Shown: positions 33,564 through 43,665, numbered from the stretch's first letter. The stretch: DNA of 64,000 nucleotides from JADJAH01 sp964615795 (GCA_964615795.1 CAZTQR010000001.1:54890-118889); one strand, 5' to 3'. Translations and numbers: made by a program. Notes: generated by a model not told the origin, from the letters alone.

Positions 33564-35675
33564 TTACTGCGACTCTGCTTTTTCTTTCTGATACTCAGCA
33601 ATGATCTTCATTTCAATTTCTTTCGGAACTTCTTCATAGTGCGAGAACTGTCTGTCATAATACCCTCTGCCCTGTGTAAGCGATCTCAGCTTGGTCGAGT
33701 AGTCGTTCATTTCGGAGAGCGGCATCTGGCAGGTGATCTTCTGAAGCTTTCCGAACACATCCATTCCCATGATCCTTCCTCTTCTTGATGAGATGTCGCC
33801 TGAAACGGCGCCCATGAATTCTTCCGGGAAAACCACTTCAACATTGTAAATGGGTTCCAGTATCACCGGATGCGCATCCATGAATCCCTTCTTAAACGCC
33901 TGTGAAGCGGCGATCTTGAATGAGATTTCATCGGAGTCAACATTGTGGTAAGAACCGTCGAAGAGCGTAACCTTTACGTCAATCACCTTACTGCCGATAA
34001 GCACACCGGTGTTGAGGACTTCGGCCAGGCCCTTCTCAACAGCGGGCACAAACCTGCCGGGCACAACGCCTCCCACGATCGCATCCACAAACTCAAAGCC
34101 CTTGCCTCTTTCCTGAGGTTCGATCTTAAGATGAACATGCCCGAACTGTCCCCTGCCGCCTGATTGCTTCTTATGCTTGTATTCTGCATCGTTTACCACA
34201 GACTTGATGGTTTCCCTGTACGGAATTCTCGGATTTGTGACATCAACCTCAAAGTTGTATTTGCTCTTCATTCGGTTGAGCACGGTTGAAAGATGGATCT
34301 CTCCCTGGCCGCTTATAATAGTCTGAGCGGTTTCGGGATTGTACTGAACAAGGAATGTAGGATCCTCTTCGTGAAGCGAGTGAAGCGCTGATGCTATCTT
34401 GTCTTCGTCTCCTTTGTTCTTTGCAACGATCGCCATTGAGATGTTCGGTTTCGGGAAATATATCTCGCTCAGCACAACCGGATTTGCCTTTGAACTGAGA
34501 GTGTTGTTTGTATGAGAATCTTTCAGCTTAACAACTCCCGCAATATCGCCGACCACAACCTCCGGCATTTCCTTTCTCTCCTTGCCGTTCATGGAGTATA
34601 ACTGTGAGAGTCTCTCGGCTTTGCCGTTTGCTTCGTTTATCATGTCAAGCCCGGCATGTACCTTTCCCGAGTAAACCCTGAAGAATGAAAGTTCGCCTAT
34701 GTTCCTTTCCGAGATGGTCTTAAACAGGAAGATCGTTGGCTCTCCGTTAATGTCGGGTTTGACTTCGATCGGATCCTGACTGTTCGGCCTTCTTCCGATC
34801 TCAGCCGGTTTGTCAAGCGGAGATTCGGTGTATTCGGAAATGAAGTCAAGCACATCCCTTGTGCCTATGTTCTTCGAGGCGGAAATGCAGAAAACGGGAA
34901 AGAGCTTTCTCTCCCTCATTCCCATTTTGATCCCGAAATCAATTTCCTCATCAGTCAGGTTTGCTCCTTCTTCAAAGAATTTTTCCATGAGAGATTCATC
35001 TTCTTCAGCTATTGCTTCCACAAAGGCCTGATGGTAGGCGTTCGCCTTGTCTTTGTGTTCGGCCGGAATCTCCTCTTCAGTATATTCGCCCTTGCCGTCC
35101 GTATTGAATCTCAGAAGTTTCATTCTTGCAACGTCAATCACCGCATTGAATCCGTTTCCGGGATTGACGGGAAACTGAACGACGGCGACCCGCGAACCGA
35201 AGTGCTCTTTTATGTTTTCAACCGTTTTGTCAAAATCGGCATTCTCCTGGTCGAGCTTGTTAACAAGAAAGATCACATTGTTCTCATAGTCGTTTGTCAT
35301 AGCATACGATGCTTCAGTTCCGACCTCAATCCCCTTGAACGCGTCAACAAGTATCAGTGCCGTGTCCGTTACTCTCAGAGCTGCTCTTACTTCACCGACA
35401 AAATCCATAAAACCCGGTGTATCAATGACATTTATCTTCTTATCCGTACCGTCCTTTGATTTCCACATGGTATTGACGAGGCTTGAATTGATCGACATCT
35501 GCTTTTCAATTTCATCCTTATGATAATCGCTTACCGTATTTCCTTCCTGCACGCTTCCGAGCCTGTTGATTGCTCCTGAAACATAGAGAATTCCCTCGGT
35601 CAGAGTTGTCTTGCCGCATCCTCCGTGTCCTGTGAGGGTGATGTTCCTGATGTTTTCCGATTTTATTGCAGTCAT
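33564..35675 (-). CDS. Elongation factor G paralogue (EF-G2-like)
   Basis: The 703-residue product has the full five-domain EF-G layout: G domain, VIDTPGFMDFVGEV (G3) and VNKLDQENADFDK (G4), domain II (PTIFLFKTISERNIGELSFFR), and domains III-V ending IIAEYQKEKAESQ. Its Walker A is GHGGCGKTTL in place of the usual DAGKTT form, and the switch I element RGITI is replaced by a QMSIN-like segment. That marks it as a divergent second EF-G rather than the main translocase, which normally sits with the rpsL-rpsG genes. The specific role (ribosome recycling, stress translation or other) cannot be told from sequence. Confidence 0.9.
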   Translation of the reverse strand: MTAIKSENIRNITLTGHGGCGKTTLTEGILYVSGAINRLGSVQEGNTVSDYHKDEIEKQMSINSSLVNTMWKSKDGTDKKINVIDTPGFMDFVGEVRAALRVTDTALILVDAFKGIEVGTEASYAMTNDYENNVIFLVNKLDQENADFDKTVENIKEHFGSRVAVVQFPVNPGNGFNAVIDVARMKLLRFNTDGKGEYTEEEIPAEHKDKANAYHQAFVEAIAEEDESLMEKFFEEGANLTDEEIDFGIKMGMRERKLFPVFCISASKNIGTRDVLDFISEYTESPLDKPAEIGRRPNSQDPIEVKPDINGEPTIFLFKTISERNIGELSFFRVYSGKVHAGLDMINEANGKAERLSQLYSMNGKERKEMPEVVVGDIAGVVKLKDSHTNNTLSSKANPVVLSEIYFPKPNISMAIVAKNKGDEDKIASALHSLHEEDPTFLVQYNPETAQTIISGQGEIHLSTVLNRMKSKYNFEVDVTNPRIPYRETIKSVVNDAEYKHKKQSGGRGQFGHVHLKIEPQERGKGFEFVDAIVGGVVPGRFVPAVEKGLAEVLNTGVLIGSKVIDVKVTLFDGSYHNVDSDEISFKIAASQAFKKGFMDAHPVILEPIYNVEVVFPEEFMGAVSGDISSRRGRIMGMDVFGKLQKITCQMPLSEMNDYSTKLRSLTQGRGYYDRQFSHYEEVPKEIEMKIIAEYQKEKAESQ

Positions 35676-35712
35676 TGTCTTTGCACTTTATTTATGTATG
35701 ATGGCTTGATTT

Positions 35713-36585
35713 TTAATCACTTTTAGATCCGCTTTGCATACCAATCTCAAAGCTTTTGTTGGTCAGGTATATGTTTGTGACGTTGCTAATGTCAATACCG
35801 ATATCGTTGAGATTTTTCTTGCTCAGCTCAAACGCCTCGCTGTTGATCTCAAGCACGCTTCTCGCAGCATCCGCCACAGAGAGCCAGAAATAAATCCGCA
35901 GTTTCTGACTCGATGCGAGTGCAGTCAATGTAACGATCGGTCCCGGCTCCTTAAGTATCTCAGGGACAGAATTCAATGCTTTCAGTATAGCTTCCCTGCA
36001 CTTGTCAACGTCAATTGAATTGTCAACTTCCACTTCAAAATCAAATCTCCTCTTTCCTTCGGCGGTATAGTTTACAAGAGGATTGTTGATGACCATGGTG
36101 TTGGGTATATATACCATTTTGCCGTCAACAGTCCTGATGTCCGTGCTCTTGAGGTTCATTGTTACAACGGTACCCGTAATTCCCGCAACTTCAATGAAAT
36201 CGCCCGTTGTAAAAGGCCTGTTGAGAATCAACATGACTCCGGATATCAGGTTCTCTCCAACATTCTTGAATGCAAATCCGAGTATGACTGCAGAAACACC
36301 CGCTCCGGTTACGAGTCCGCCGGCCACACCTGAGAGGCCAAGTATGCTAAGCGATACAGACAGACCCACCACCATTATTACTCCCTTCGCAACGCTTGCA
36401 ATGAAGTTTGTAATGAGCACATCACCAAGGCCGAAGATCTTGTCACGGTTTCTTAGCATCCTTTTCACAAAATTCCCCGCGAACCAGAATATGATGAACG
36501 CGATAACCGCCGTAACTATCTTGGGCAGGATCCTGATAACATCATGGTAATACTCGGCAAATATGTTGTATAGTTCGGTCAGCAC
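35713..36585 (-). CDS. MscS-type mechanosensitive channel
   Basis: The 290-residue product has three N-terminal membrane segments (about 15-40, 60-85 and 92-115). The pore-lining third helix reads VAGGLVTGAGVSAVILGFAF, followed by the MscS motifs NVGENLISGVMLILNRPF and GDFIEVAGITGTV, and then the cytoplasmic cage domain. Members release solutes on osmotic downshock. The start is a GTG at 36585. It is 37 bp upstream of the EF-G paralogue gene on the same strand and could share its transcript. Confidence 0.92.
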   Translation of the reverse strand: MLTELYNIFAEYYHDVIRILPKIVTAVIAFIIFWFAGNFVKRMLRNRDKIFGLGDVLITNFIASVAKGVIMVVGLSVSLSILGLSGVAGGLVTGAGVSAVILGFAFKNVGENLISGVMLILNRPFTTGDFIEVAGITGTVVTMNLKSTDIRTVDGKMVYIPNTMVINNPLVNYTAEGKRRFDFEVEVDNSIDVDKCREAILKALNSVPEILKEPGPIVTLTALASSQKLRIYFWLSVADAARSVLEINSEAFELSKKNLNDIGIDISNVTNIYLTNKSFEIGMQSGSKSD

Positions 36586-36705
36586 AAGTCAGGGCAGAGC
36601 TTCAGGGCTCCTGCCATAAGCATTCTCCATTCGGGGACAAATAAAAATGAAAATACTATTACTTAACAAAAAGTTAAAGTAACTTTAAATGAGTTCGGGG
36701 AAAGT

Positions 36706-36713
36706 TATATTTG
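36706..36713 (+). promoter_or_regulatory. -7 element for def-fmt
   Basis: TATATTTG matches TAnnTTTG exactly; the -33 region, 19 bp upstream, reads CTTT/TTTA. The def ATG at 36732 is only 18 bp downstream, so an open frame starting at 36711 with TTG cannot be the true start. Confidence 0.5.
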
Positions 36714-36731
36714 CAGAAATTCAATATAGTT

Positions 36732-37286
36732 ATGAAACAATTACCTATTACGACATACGGAATGAACATCCTCAGGAAGAAGGCTCTTCCGGTAAAGGAC
36801 ATAGATGATTCTATTATTTCACTTGTCAGGAATATGTTCTACACTATGGACAAGGCTTCAGGGATCGGCCTTGCAGCCCCGCAGGTCAACGCAGGCCTTT
36901 CGGTTGCAGTGATAGATATTTCAGGTATAGAGGAATATAAGAACGAAAAGCCGCTTGTCCTTATCAATCCCCTGGTCATAGAGACTCACGGGAAGGCTAC
37001 AATGGAAGAAGGCTGTCTCAGCATACCTGAGATCAGGGCGGAAGTTGAAAGGCCGGATGAGGTGCACATCAGGTACAACGATTTCGAAATGAACGAGATT
37101 GATATTGAACTCTCGGGCTTCATAGCCCGGGTCGCACAGCATGAAATAGATCACCTAAACGGAAAGCTTTTTGTAGATCTCATATCGGAGGAAAGCAAGA
37201 AAGAGCTGAAGAAGGAATTGCTGATGATCAAGAAAGGAATAGTTGAAGCTGATTACCCGCTTCTCATCAATACTGAAAAAGTCTGA
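36732..37286 (+). CDS. def: Peptide deformylase
   Basis: The 184-residue product removes the formyl group from the N-terminal methionine of new proteins. The three family motifs are complete: SGIGLAAPQV at residues 43-52, EEGCLSIPE near 92-100 (metal-ligand Cys) and AQHEIDHLNGKLF near 134-146 (HExxH metal ligands and Glu). The ATG at 36732 is chosen because a promoter -7 box lies at 36706-36713. It is 27 bp upstream of fmt, the usual def-fmt pair. Confidence 0.97.
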   Translation: MKQLPITTYGMNILRKKALPVKDIDDSIISLVRNMFYTMDKASGIGLAAPQVNAGLSVAVIDISGIEEYKNEKPLVLINPLVIETHGKATMEEGCLSIPEIRAEVERPDEVHIRYNDFEMNEIDIELSGFIARVAQHEIDHLNGKLFVDLISEESKKELKKELLMIKKGIVEADYPLLINTEKV

Positions 37287-37313
37287 CTGCCTGACAACCG
37301 TCATACCCACAGC

Positions 37314-38243
37314 ATGAGAATACTTTTTATGGGAACTCCCGAATTTGCGGTGAGATCCCTCTCCCTCCTGCATGAGTCAGGAACCGAAATATGTGCAGTG
37401 GTGACAGCTCCTGACAAGCCCAAAGGCAGAGGGCTTGAGATGTCGCAGTCTGACGTAATGAAGTATGCTCTTGCCCACGGACTTAATGTCCTTCAGCCGA
37501 ATAATCTTAAGTCAACGGAATTCCTCAGTAACCTTCACGAACTGGCCCCTGAGCTTATTGTAATTGTCGCATTCAGAATATTGCCTGCTGTTGTATTCAA
37601 CTTCCCGAGATCGGGCTCTGTAAACCTGCATGCATCACTTTTGCCAAAGTACCGCGGTGCTGCACCCATCAACAGGGCCATCATGAACGGAGAAACTGAA
37701 ACGGGAGTTACCACATTCTTCCTGCAGGAAAAAGTGGACACGGGAAATATTATTCTTCAGAAGAAAACAAAGATTGATACGGATGAGAACGCCGGATCAC
37801 TGCATGACAGATTGAGCATTATTGGAGCGGAACTTCTTCTGGAGACTGTAAAGCTGATTGAATCCGGCAGGAAACTTGACCTCGTCAGGCAGGATGATTC
37901 ATTGGCCTGTCCGGCTCCGAAGATCTTCAGGGATGACTGCAGGATAAACTGGAACCTTCCCGCCGGGAAAATTCACAATCACATAAGAGGACTGTCACCG
38001 TATCCCGGAGCATTCACAATTCTCGGCTCAAAGGTTTTTAAGATATTCGAAAGCAAATTGACCGGGAAGACAGCAGAAGGTAATCCGGGAGAGATCTCTT
38101 TGGCAGATAAGAAGTTCTGCGTAAATACATCTGACATGCTTCTTGAGCTCAACAGCATTCAGCCTGAAGGTAAGAGAAGAATGAGTGCATCAGAGTTCAT
38201 TGCCGGGCATCCTGATCTTAGCGGAAGATTCCTTTCTACCTGA
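37314..38243 (+). CDS. fmt: Methionyl-tRNA formyltransferase
   Basis: The 309-residue product formylates initiator Met-tRNA using 10-formyltetrahydrofolate. It opens MRILFMGTPEFAVRSLSLL, has the signature VNLHASLLPKYRGAAPINRAI near 102-122 with the catalytic Asn and His, and EKVDTGNIILQ near 138 with the catalytic Asp. The C-terminal OB-like tRNA-binding domain is present, so it is full length. It is co-transcribed with def. Its stop overlaps the stop region of the convergent T9SS gene by 8 bp. Confidence 0.96.
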   Translation: MRILFMGTPEFAVRSLSLLHESGTEICAVVTAPDKPKGRGLEMSQSDVMKYALAHGLNVLQPNNLKSTEFLSNLHELAPELIVIVAFRILPAVVFNFPRSGSVNLHASLLPKYRGAAPINRAIMNGETETGVTTFFLQEKVDTGNIILQKKTKIDTDENAGSLHDRLSIIGAELLLETVKLIESGRKLDLVRQDDSLACPAPKIFRDDCRINWNLPAGKIHNHIRGLSPYPGAFTILGSKVFKIFESKLTGKTAEGNPGEISLADKKFCVNTSDMLLELNSIQPEGKRRMSASEFIAGHPDLSGRFLST

Positions 38244-39753
38244 CAAGCAGGATCTTTCGCACCGCAATACCTTCTTCCGTTTCAACTCTGCATACATAGG
38301 TTCCAGAAGGTAGTCCCTCTGCATTCCATTTGAATACATGCAAACCGGGTTGCAGTCTTCTGTTCGGGAATTCCCCGATCATAGAACCTTTCATGTCAAA
38401 TATGCTGACTGCCGCATATAGAGTTTTGCTCAGCTCGATCCGGATATTAGTTTCAGGATTGAACGGGTTGGGATAGTTATCAAGCAGTAAAAATCCTGCA
38501 GGCAAGTTTTCTTCTTCGTTGTGAGCAGAGGCAAAGTCAAACACATATGTTATCTCAGTCCCTGCACCGCAATAATAAATGCCGGGAAATCCGTTGCCGT
38601 AAGCAAGCGCCGGACCGCTGTAGTAATTGTATGGAACAGGATCAGTCCATGCTGTATTCAGAAACCTGTCAAATGAAAAATACTTTCCCTCCGAGGGGAC
38701 GGAAGCTCCGTTGCCCGCATATACATAATCCTGCGGATCAACGGCGATCCTTGCATTCAAAGTGCCTGTTGAAATAAGCTCTTCCGTTGAGTCAACAATG
38801 TTCCCATTCTGGTTGTCTATCTTATACAATCTTCTTCCCGCTCCTATTACAACATCCTGATCGCTCATCACACCGAATGTTGAATAAGTCCCGACAGGCC
38901 CCGGAAGCGGCCTTTGCCAGAGCTGAACGATCGCACTGCCGTTGTCACTAAGCGCATGAAGGTCTCCGCCGTCGCGGACAACATATATCGTTCCGTCGGG
39001 TCCTACGGTAAACGGGATCTCCTGATCGCCATCACCGGGGAGTGACTGGGAGTAATACTTTATGGCGCCTGTGGAGATATCTATGGCCATCAGTCTCTTT
39101 GGAGTAGTGATCCCTCCTTCAAATGTATATACAGTGTTTCCAAACACGCACATGCACTCCGCCCCGGTATTGGGTATGATCCTGTATCTTGTCCATACAG
39201 TGTCTCCGTTGATACGGTTGATCCTCATCACGGACTTCGTTCCTGACCCGGGAACTATCAGATCGCCGTTCGCGGCAAATGCGGCTGTCCATATTATCCC
39301 CCGCTCAACTGTATGCCTTGATTTCCAGATCACTGATCCGTCGTCGGGGTCAATTGCATATATCGTATCAAAACCCTGCTGTTGAAAATTCCTCGCATAG
39401 ATCTGATCATCCCTGAAGCCCATCACGATCATTACGCCGTTCTCAGCGTAGTTTCTGGTCCAGAGAGTGTCAAGACTGAAAGACAGCTTGTGACAAGCCA
39501 GAACTGCACGGATTGGATTGAGCGAGGTGTATCTTGTGGTAATCAGCTTACTGCCACTTATGAAGATCTGATTGCCCCAGATTGTAGGTAGTGAATTGCG
39601 GCGAACGTGTTCGAAATCGCCGCCGGGACCTGTAACACCGGTCCTTCCGTTCCTTTGACTGTTTCCTCCCACCGTGATCCAGTCCAGCGACTGTGCAACT
39701 GAACCAAGTGAGAACATGAAACAGAGAAGAAGTGAAAATATTATACGTCCCAT
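38236..39753 (-). CDS. PQQ-like beta-propeller protein with T9SS sorting domain
   Basis: The 505-residue product has a signal peptide (MGRIIFSLLLCFMFSLG...). A repeat region of outer-strand motifs of the PQQ/quinoprotein type follows (AIDPDDGSVIWKS, RINRINGDTVWTR, AIDISTGAIKYY, KIDNQNGNIVDS). From about residue 429 there is a T9SS type A sorting domain (NYPNPFNPETNIRIEL, ending VRKILLVR). No tryptophan-docking catalytic set of a true PQQ dehydrogenase is evident, so a structural or binding role is more likely. I chose the ATG at 39753 next to the signal peptide; the frame is open to 39804. Confidence 0.83.
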   Translation of the reverse strand: MGRIIFSLLLCFMFSLGSVAQSLDWITVGGNSQRNGRTGVTGPGGDFEHVRRNSLPTIWGNQIFISGSKLITTRYTSLNPIRAVLACHKLSFSLDTLWTRNYAENGVMIVMGFRDDQIYARNFQQQGFDTIYAIDPDDGSVIWKSRHTVERGIIWTAAFAANGDLIVPGSGTKSVMRINRINGDTVWTRYRIIPNTGAECMCVFGNTVYTFEGGITTPKRLMAIDISTGAIKYYSQSLPGDGDQEIPFTVGPDGTIYVVRDGGDLHALSDNGSAIVQLWQRPLPGPVGTYSTFGVMSDQDVVIGAGRRLYKIDNQNGNIVDSTEELISTGTLNARIAVDPQDYVYAGNGASVPSEGKYFSFDRFLNTAWTDPVPYNYYSGPALAYGNGFPGIYYCGAGTEITYVFDFASAHNEEENLPAGFLLLDNYPNPFNPETNIRIELSKTLYAAVSIFDMKGSMIGEFPNRRLQPGLHVFKWNAEGLPSGTYVCRVETEEGIAVRKILLVR

Positions 39754-39826
39754 ATCACCGAATTGAGTTTTCAAAGTCAGAACATGTTCGAACCGGTTGA
39801 ACAAAGAACGGTGATCCGTTTAATGT

Positions 39827-40600
39827 TCAGGCCGTTTTTATACCGCCCCTTGCAGAGTTGTCGAGCCTGTTCATAAAAATTTTAACACTGTTCTCTTCGA
39901 AATACTTGTCAACGGCTTCCCGCGCACCTTTCCAGTAGCCGTAATCGTCAACGATCAGGAATCCGTTTGTTGTAAGAAGCGGATAGAGGTGAACAAGTTC
40001 ATGGTACGTGGATTCGTACCAGTCTGTGTCGAGTCTCAGTATTGAGATCCTCTCCGGAATTGTTCCCGGGATTGTGTCTTCAACTTTCCCTTTTACAAAT
40101 ACAATTTTGTCCGCCGGATATCCCGTCGAATCAAGGTTATCCCTTACTTCATCAATAGGAGAATAACACCACTCATTGTGGCCGTTCTTCTGTGATGACT
40201 TCCATTCGCCTTCCGCGCCTTCATTCCTGTAACTGATATCCTTTTCTGTCGGCTCACTCATTCCTTCAAAAGTATCATAGAGGTAGATCTTTCTCGAAGT
40301 ATCTCCGAGTCTCATGAGCGTGAGAGCCACCATCATCGTGTTTCCTCCCTTCCACACTCCGCATTCCACAAAGTCACCCGGTATGCTGTTCAGCACTACA
40401 TGCCTGACTGCCCTGTAAGTATAGTAAAGACTGTCAACAGAGGTCATTGTATGCGGGAGGCACTTCGACTTCAGTTCCAGGAATTCCTTTTCTGCATCAG
40501 GATGGAACTGATCCATTTCGATCGACAGGTAGTAGAACTTTCTGAAGAGTTTTTGTCCCTTATCGTTCTTCAGAAAGTTCTTCGCAATTTCTTTAATCAT
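39827..40600 (-). CDS. TylF/MycF-family O-methyltransferase
   Basis: The 257-residue product shows the motifs of the TylF/MycF group of metal-dependent, S-adenosylmethionine-using O-methyltransferases: GDFVECGVWKGGNTMM near 78-93, IYLYDTFEGMSEPTEKD near 108-124, RLDTDWYESTYHEL near 192-205 and LIVDDYGYWKGAREAVD near 218-234. In antibiotic clusters these methylate deoxysugars; in general bacteria they are often next to glycan genes. No glycan cluster is present here, so the acceptor is unknown. It starts at the ATG 40600; an in-frame TTG lies one codon earlier. Confidence 0.88.
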   Translation of the reverse strand: MIKEIAKNFLKNDKGQKLFRKFYYLSIEMDQFHPDAEKEFLELKSKCLPHTMTSVDSLYYTYRAVRHVVLNSIPGDFVECGVWKGGNTMMVALTLMRLGDTSRKIYLYDTFEGMSEPTEKDISYRNEGAEGEWKSSQKNGHNEWCYSPIDEVRDNLDSTGYPADKIVFVKGKVEDTIPGTIPERISILRLDTDWYESTYHELVHLYPLLTTNGFLIVDDYGYWKGAREAVDKYFEENSVKIFMNRLDNSARGGIKTA

Positions 40601-40686
40601 CAAATGAAAATTTTGTTAATCACCCGCACCCTTCTGACAATTGGTCAGTGCATGGATGCCCTGAGTTAACTGTATCTTAATTAATG

Positions 40687-43665
40687 TTACTTTATCACAA
40701 CCATTCTCTTCGTATCGACGAAATCTCCCGCCTCAAGCTTGTAGAAGTAAGCGCCGCTTGCAAGATTGACGGCATTGAAATCCACCTCGTAACTTCCGGC
40801 CGGAAGCTCGCTGTTCACGACAACATTAACCAGTGCACCGAGTGTATTGTATATGCTAAGCTTCACATTCTTCCCTGTGAATCCGGACGGCAGGTCGAAC
40901 CTGATCTTTGTAACGGGATTGAACGGGTTAGGATAATTCTGAGACAGTGAGAACTTATCCGGAAGTGTTGTATTGCTGTTGACTATTCCAACTACTGAAT
41001 TCTGTCCGCCGCTGAAACAAATGAGCTTTCCCGTCCTGCTTCCTCCGAGAAATTCGGCGGAATTATTACCGTCAATGCTCTTAAGCCTTGAGACCTGTTC
41101 AACCGTGTTTGTAGTTGCAGAACCGAAGTTGTATGTGAAAAGAGTTCTGCCGCTGTCACCTGAAACCACATACAGGTTACTGTTTTGTGTTCCCGCAACT
41201 ATGTCCTTCACGCCGTCGCCGTCAACATCAGTAAGCTCATCAACTCCGTGAATGTAATTGCCGTCAAGCGGAGCTGTCCAGAAAATATTCGAGGAACGGC
41301 AGTCAATCCTGTGAAGGATCCTCGGACCGGAAGATATCAGATCAGGAAATCCGTCACCCGCAATATCCTGAGCCAGTCTGAAGTAGCCGTTAATGCTTGA
41401 ACCCTGATTGTATGTCCAGATCTGCGATCCGTCAGTGCCTGAGATCACGGCGGTTGTTCCTGAAAATCCTACGAAGGCAGCAATATCAGTAATGCCGTCT
41501 GAGTTTACATCGGGAAGTTCCTCCAGATGCCAGCCTGCGCTGGTAAGATTGTAAGTCCAGGTGTAGGATCCGTTGTTGCTGAATCCGTTGATTCCCCAAG
41601 GTCCGCCGTTACTGCTGAAAGATATTGCGCCGCCGGAAGTTGTTGCAGCTGCGCTGTAAGTGAAGTGTCCCAACTGGCTCGCAATGAAGATCTGATTGCC
41701 GTTGAGGATGTTAACGCAAATGGCCGAGTGCCTTCCGTTTCCTTCTCCTTCACCTGTTGCGGCAATGAGTACATCCTTTACTCCGTCGCCGCTGTAGTCT
41801 TTGGCAATGCTAAGGCCGTTAATGTCCCCGTCTGAGGTGATTGACGAATCACCGTATGTCCAAAGTATCTGCCCTGTTCTTCCCGATACAGCGTACACTA
41901 GCTCATTGTTGCCTCCGGTTCCGAAGATCACGTCCTTGATCCCGTCGCTGTTGATGTCATCAACTATCTGCAGGCCTTCTTCATAAACGACGGAGCCGGA
42001 TACGTTACTGCTGGTTCTTGTATTCACCTGCCAGAGAATGTCCGAAGTAACAGACGAATTGCCGTTGAAGCATAATGTCCAGTAATTGTCAGAGCAAACT
42101 ATCACATCATTGATTCCATCCTGATTCACATCCGGTATCTCCTTCATCGCCATGATCTGGAAATCGTCAACAGTCGTGTTGGGATTGTCCGGAATCTGCC
42201 CTTGCCATACAATATCTCCGAGAGCAGTGAGCGCAGAGTTTCCGGTGCCCGAGAGCGGGATGCGCAGGTTCTGATTGTTCACAGCGTTTGAAATGAACTT
42301 TGCTGTATCAGTAAATGATGTCGCGCTTGTGGGATTGAACCAGATGCGGAAAGTCTTCGTCCTTTGCGTATCTATCTGAACCGGGAAAGTCAGTCCAAGT
42401 GTGTCTAACCTGTACCGTGGAGTATTGAAATTGACAGCGCTGATGCTGATCGGGGCACTGCCCTGATTTGTGATGTTCACATATCCTCCGCAAAGGGAAT
42501 TGACCCTTCTCTGCTGGTAGTCGATTGAAGATACGTTAGAGGCGATGAAACCGCCGTTGTAAACACCTTTGCCGTAAAGGTTTATTACCTTTACCGGAGT
42601 CACTGCATCATTGCTGGTAATGCGGAGCTGTCCGGAAGTAGTATCAAAAACAGTCGGGCTGAACCGAAGCGTATAAACTCTTGACTGCGACGGATTCAGA
42701 GTGTCCGGGGCAACCATAGGAGTCATTGTGTATCTTGGATTGGTGATCTGCAAATTGCTGATGATAAGCTTTGCCGTTCCGGAGTTTGTAACCGTTACTG
42801 TCCTTTCGGTGAAGTTGCCGATGATCGTATTCCCGAAGTCGAGTGAATTAACGCTTGTAATGATCTGCGGATTTCCCTGTCCCGAAATTGAATATTTATA
42901 AAGTGTCTTGAAGAGGCTTACGTTGTTTCCGATCCTGTCTGCAACAAGCCACAGATACTGCCCGTCCCAGTGCAGGCCGCGCGGACTGCAGTCGCCGTCA
43001 GGGTCCGGTGTCGGAAATGAGAACAACGTATCTCCCGTTGATTTCCTGTAAGCGTAGATCCTTTCCACATCCACAAAAGGAGTCGTGTGAAAATAATCAT
43101 TCACATAAAAGATCGTATCTCCCTTAATTGCAATTCCCTGCACCTGCCTTCCCAAAAGCGGAATGGTGTCAGTCACCTGCCTGTTCGTCATATCAATCCT
43201 GTATGCATAAGCAAAAGGATATACAGTGAAGTCCGGAGAATAGACCGTGAACCACATACCGCCGTCTTTTAGGCAGATACCCCCGATGCCGCCGGATGCT
43301 CCCCCGATGAGAGGCGGACAAAGTATGCTGTCGATCTTCTGTCCGGAGGTGTTGATCCTGTATATGTATGCGCCGGCCGTACGGAAATCCTGTGCAACCC
43401 AATAGGCGGTTCCGTCCCAAACGAGGCCGTGGTTGAAGTTCACTGCCGTCACGAGACTGTCAATTATCTGTCCCGTCTTGGTTACAGTGTATATGCTTCC
43501 GTTGTTGTCGGTTCCGATCCTCAGCGTATCGCCTATGTTCGTTATTCCCCAGAATGAATTGTACTGAGAATAATTCGGAAAGGGATATGACGCAACAATT
43601 GTCTGTGAATATGCATTAGCCGAAAAGAGCAACAGCATCGCCGCAGCTGTAATGATACGTTTCAT
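40687..43665 (-). CDS. Large secreted protein with choice-of-anchor and VCBS/FG-GAP-like repeats and T9SS sorting domain
   Basis: The 992-residue product has a signal peptide and an N-terminal propeller-like half with phrases such as GLVWDGTAYWVAQDF and GLHWDGQYLWLVADR. An ASPM/SPD-2/Hydin-like module lies near residues 280-370 (SLDFGNTIIGNFTERTVTVT). A run of FG-GAP/VCBS-type calcium repeats follows (PDVNQDGINDVIV, DDINSDGIKDVIFG, DVDGDGVKDIVAG). The C-terminal T9SS sorting domain starts near 912 (NYPNPFNPVTKIRFDL). It should be a large surface or released protein; no catalytic motif is visible. It is monocistronic. Confidence 0.85.
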   Translation of the reverse strand: MKRIITAAAMLLLFSANAYSQTIVASYPFPNYSQYNSFWGITNIGDTLRIGTDNNGSIYTVTKTGQIIDSLVTAVNFNHGLVWDGTAYWVAQDFRTAGAYIYRINTSGQKIDSILCPPLIGGASGGIGGICLKDGGMWFTVYSPDFTVYPFAYAYRIDMTNRQVTDTIPLLGRQVQGIAIKGDTIFYVNDYFHTTPFVDVERIYAYRKSTGDTLFSFPTPDPDGDCSPRGLHWDGQYLWLVADRIGNNVSLFKTLYKYSISGQGNPQIITSVNSLDFGNTIIGNFTERTVTVTNSGTAKLIISNLQITNPRYTMTPMVAPDTLNPSQSRVYTLRFSPTVFDTTSGQLRITSNDAVTPVKVINLYGKGVYNGGFIASNVSSIDYQQRRVNSLCGGYVNITNQGSAPISISAVNFNTPRYRLDTLGLTFPVQIDTQRTKTFRIWFNPTSATSFTDTAKFISNAVNNQNLRIPLSGTGNSALTALGDIVWQGQIPDNPNTTVDDFQIMAMKEIPDVNQDGINDVIVCSDNYWTLCFNGNSSVTSDILWQVNTRTSSNVSGSVVYEEGLQIVDDINSDGIKDVIFGTGGNNELVYAVSGRTGQILWTYGDSSITSDGDINGLSIAKDYSGDGVKDVLIAATGEGEGNGRHSAICVNILNGNQIFIASQLGHFTYSAAATTSGGAISFSSNGGPWGINGFSNNGSYTWTYNLTSAGWHLEELPDVNSDGITDIAAFVGFSGTTAVISGTDGSQIWTYNQGSSINGYFRLAQDIAGDGFPDLISSGPRILHRIDCRSSNIFWTAPLDGNYIHGVDELTDVDGDGVKDIVAGTQNSNLYVVSGDSGRTLFTYNFGSATTNTVEQVSRLKSIDGNNSAEFLGGSRTGKLICFSGGQNSVVGIVNSNTTLPDKFSLSQNYPNPFNPVTKIRFDLPSGFTGKNVKLSIYNTLGALVNVVVNSELPAGSYEVDFNAVNLASGAYFYKLEAGDFVDTKRMVVIK

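Noticed and set aside
40634..40648. Small inverted repeat CTGAC/GTCAG between the methyltransferase and VCBS-type genes
   Set aside because: A 5-bp stem is expected by chance at this length; it has no T-run for a terminator role.
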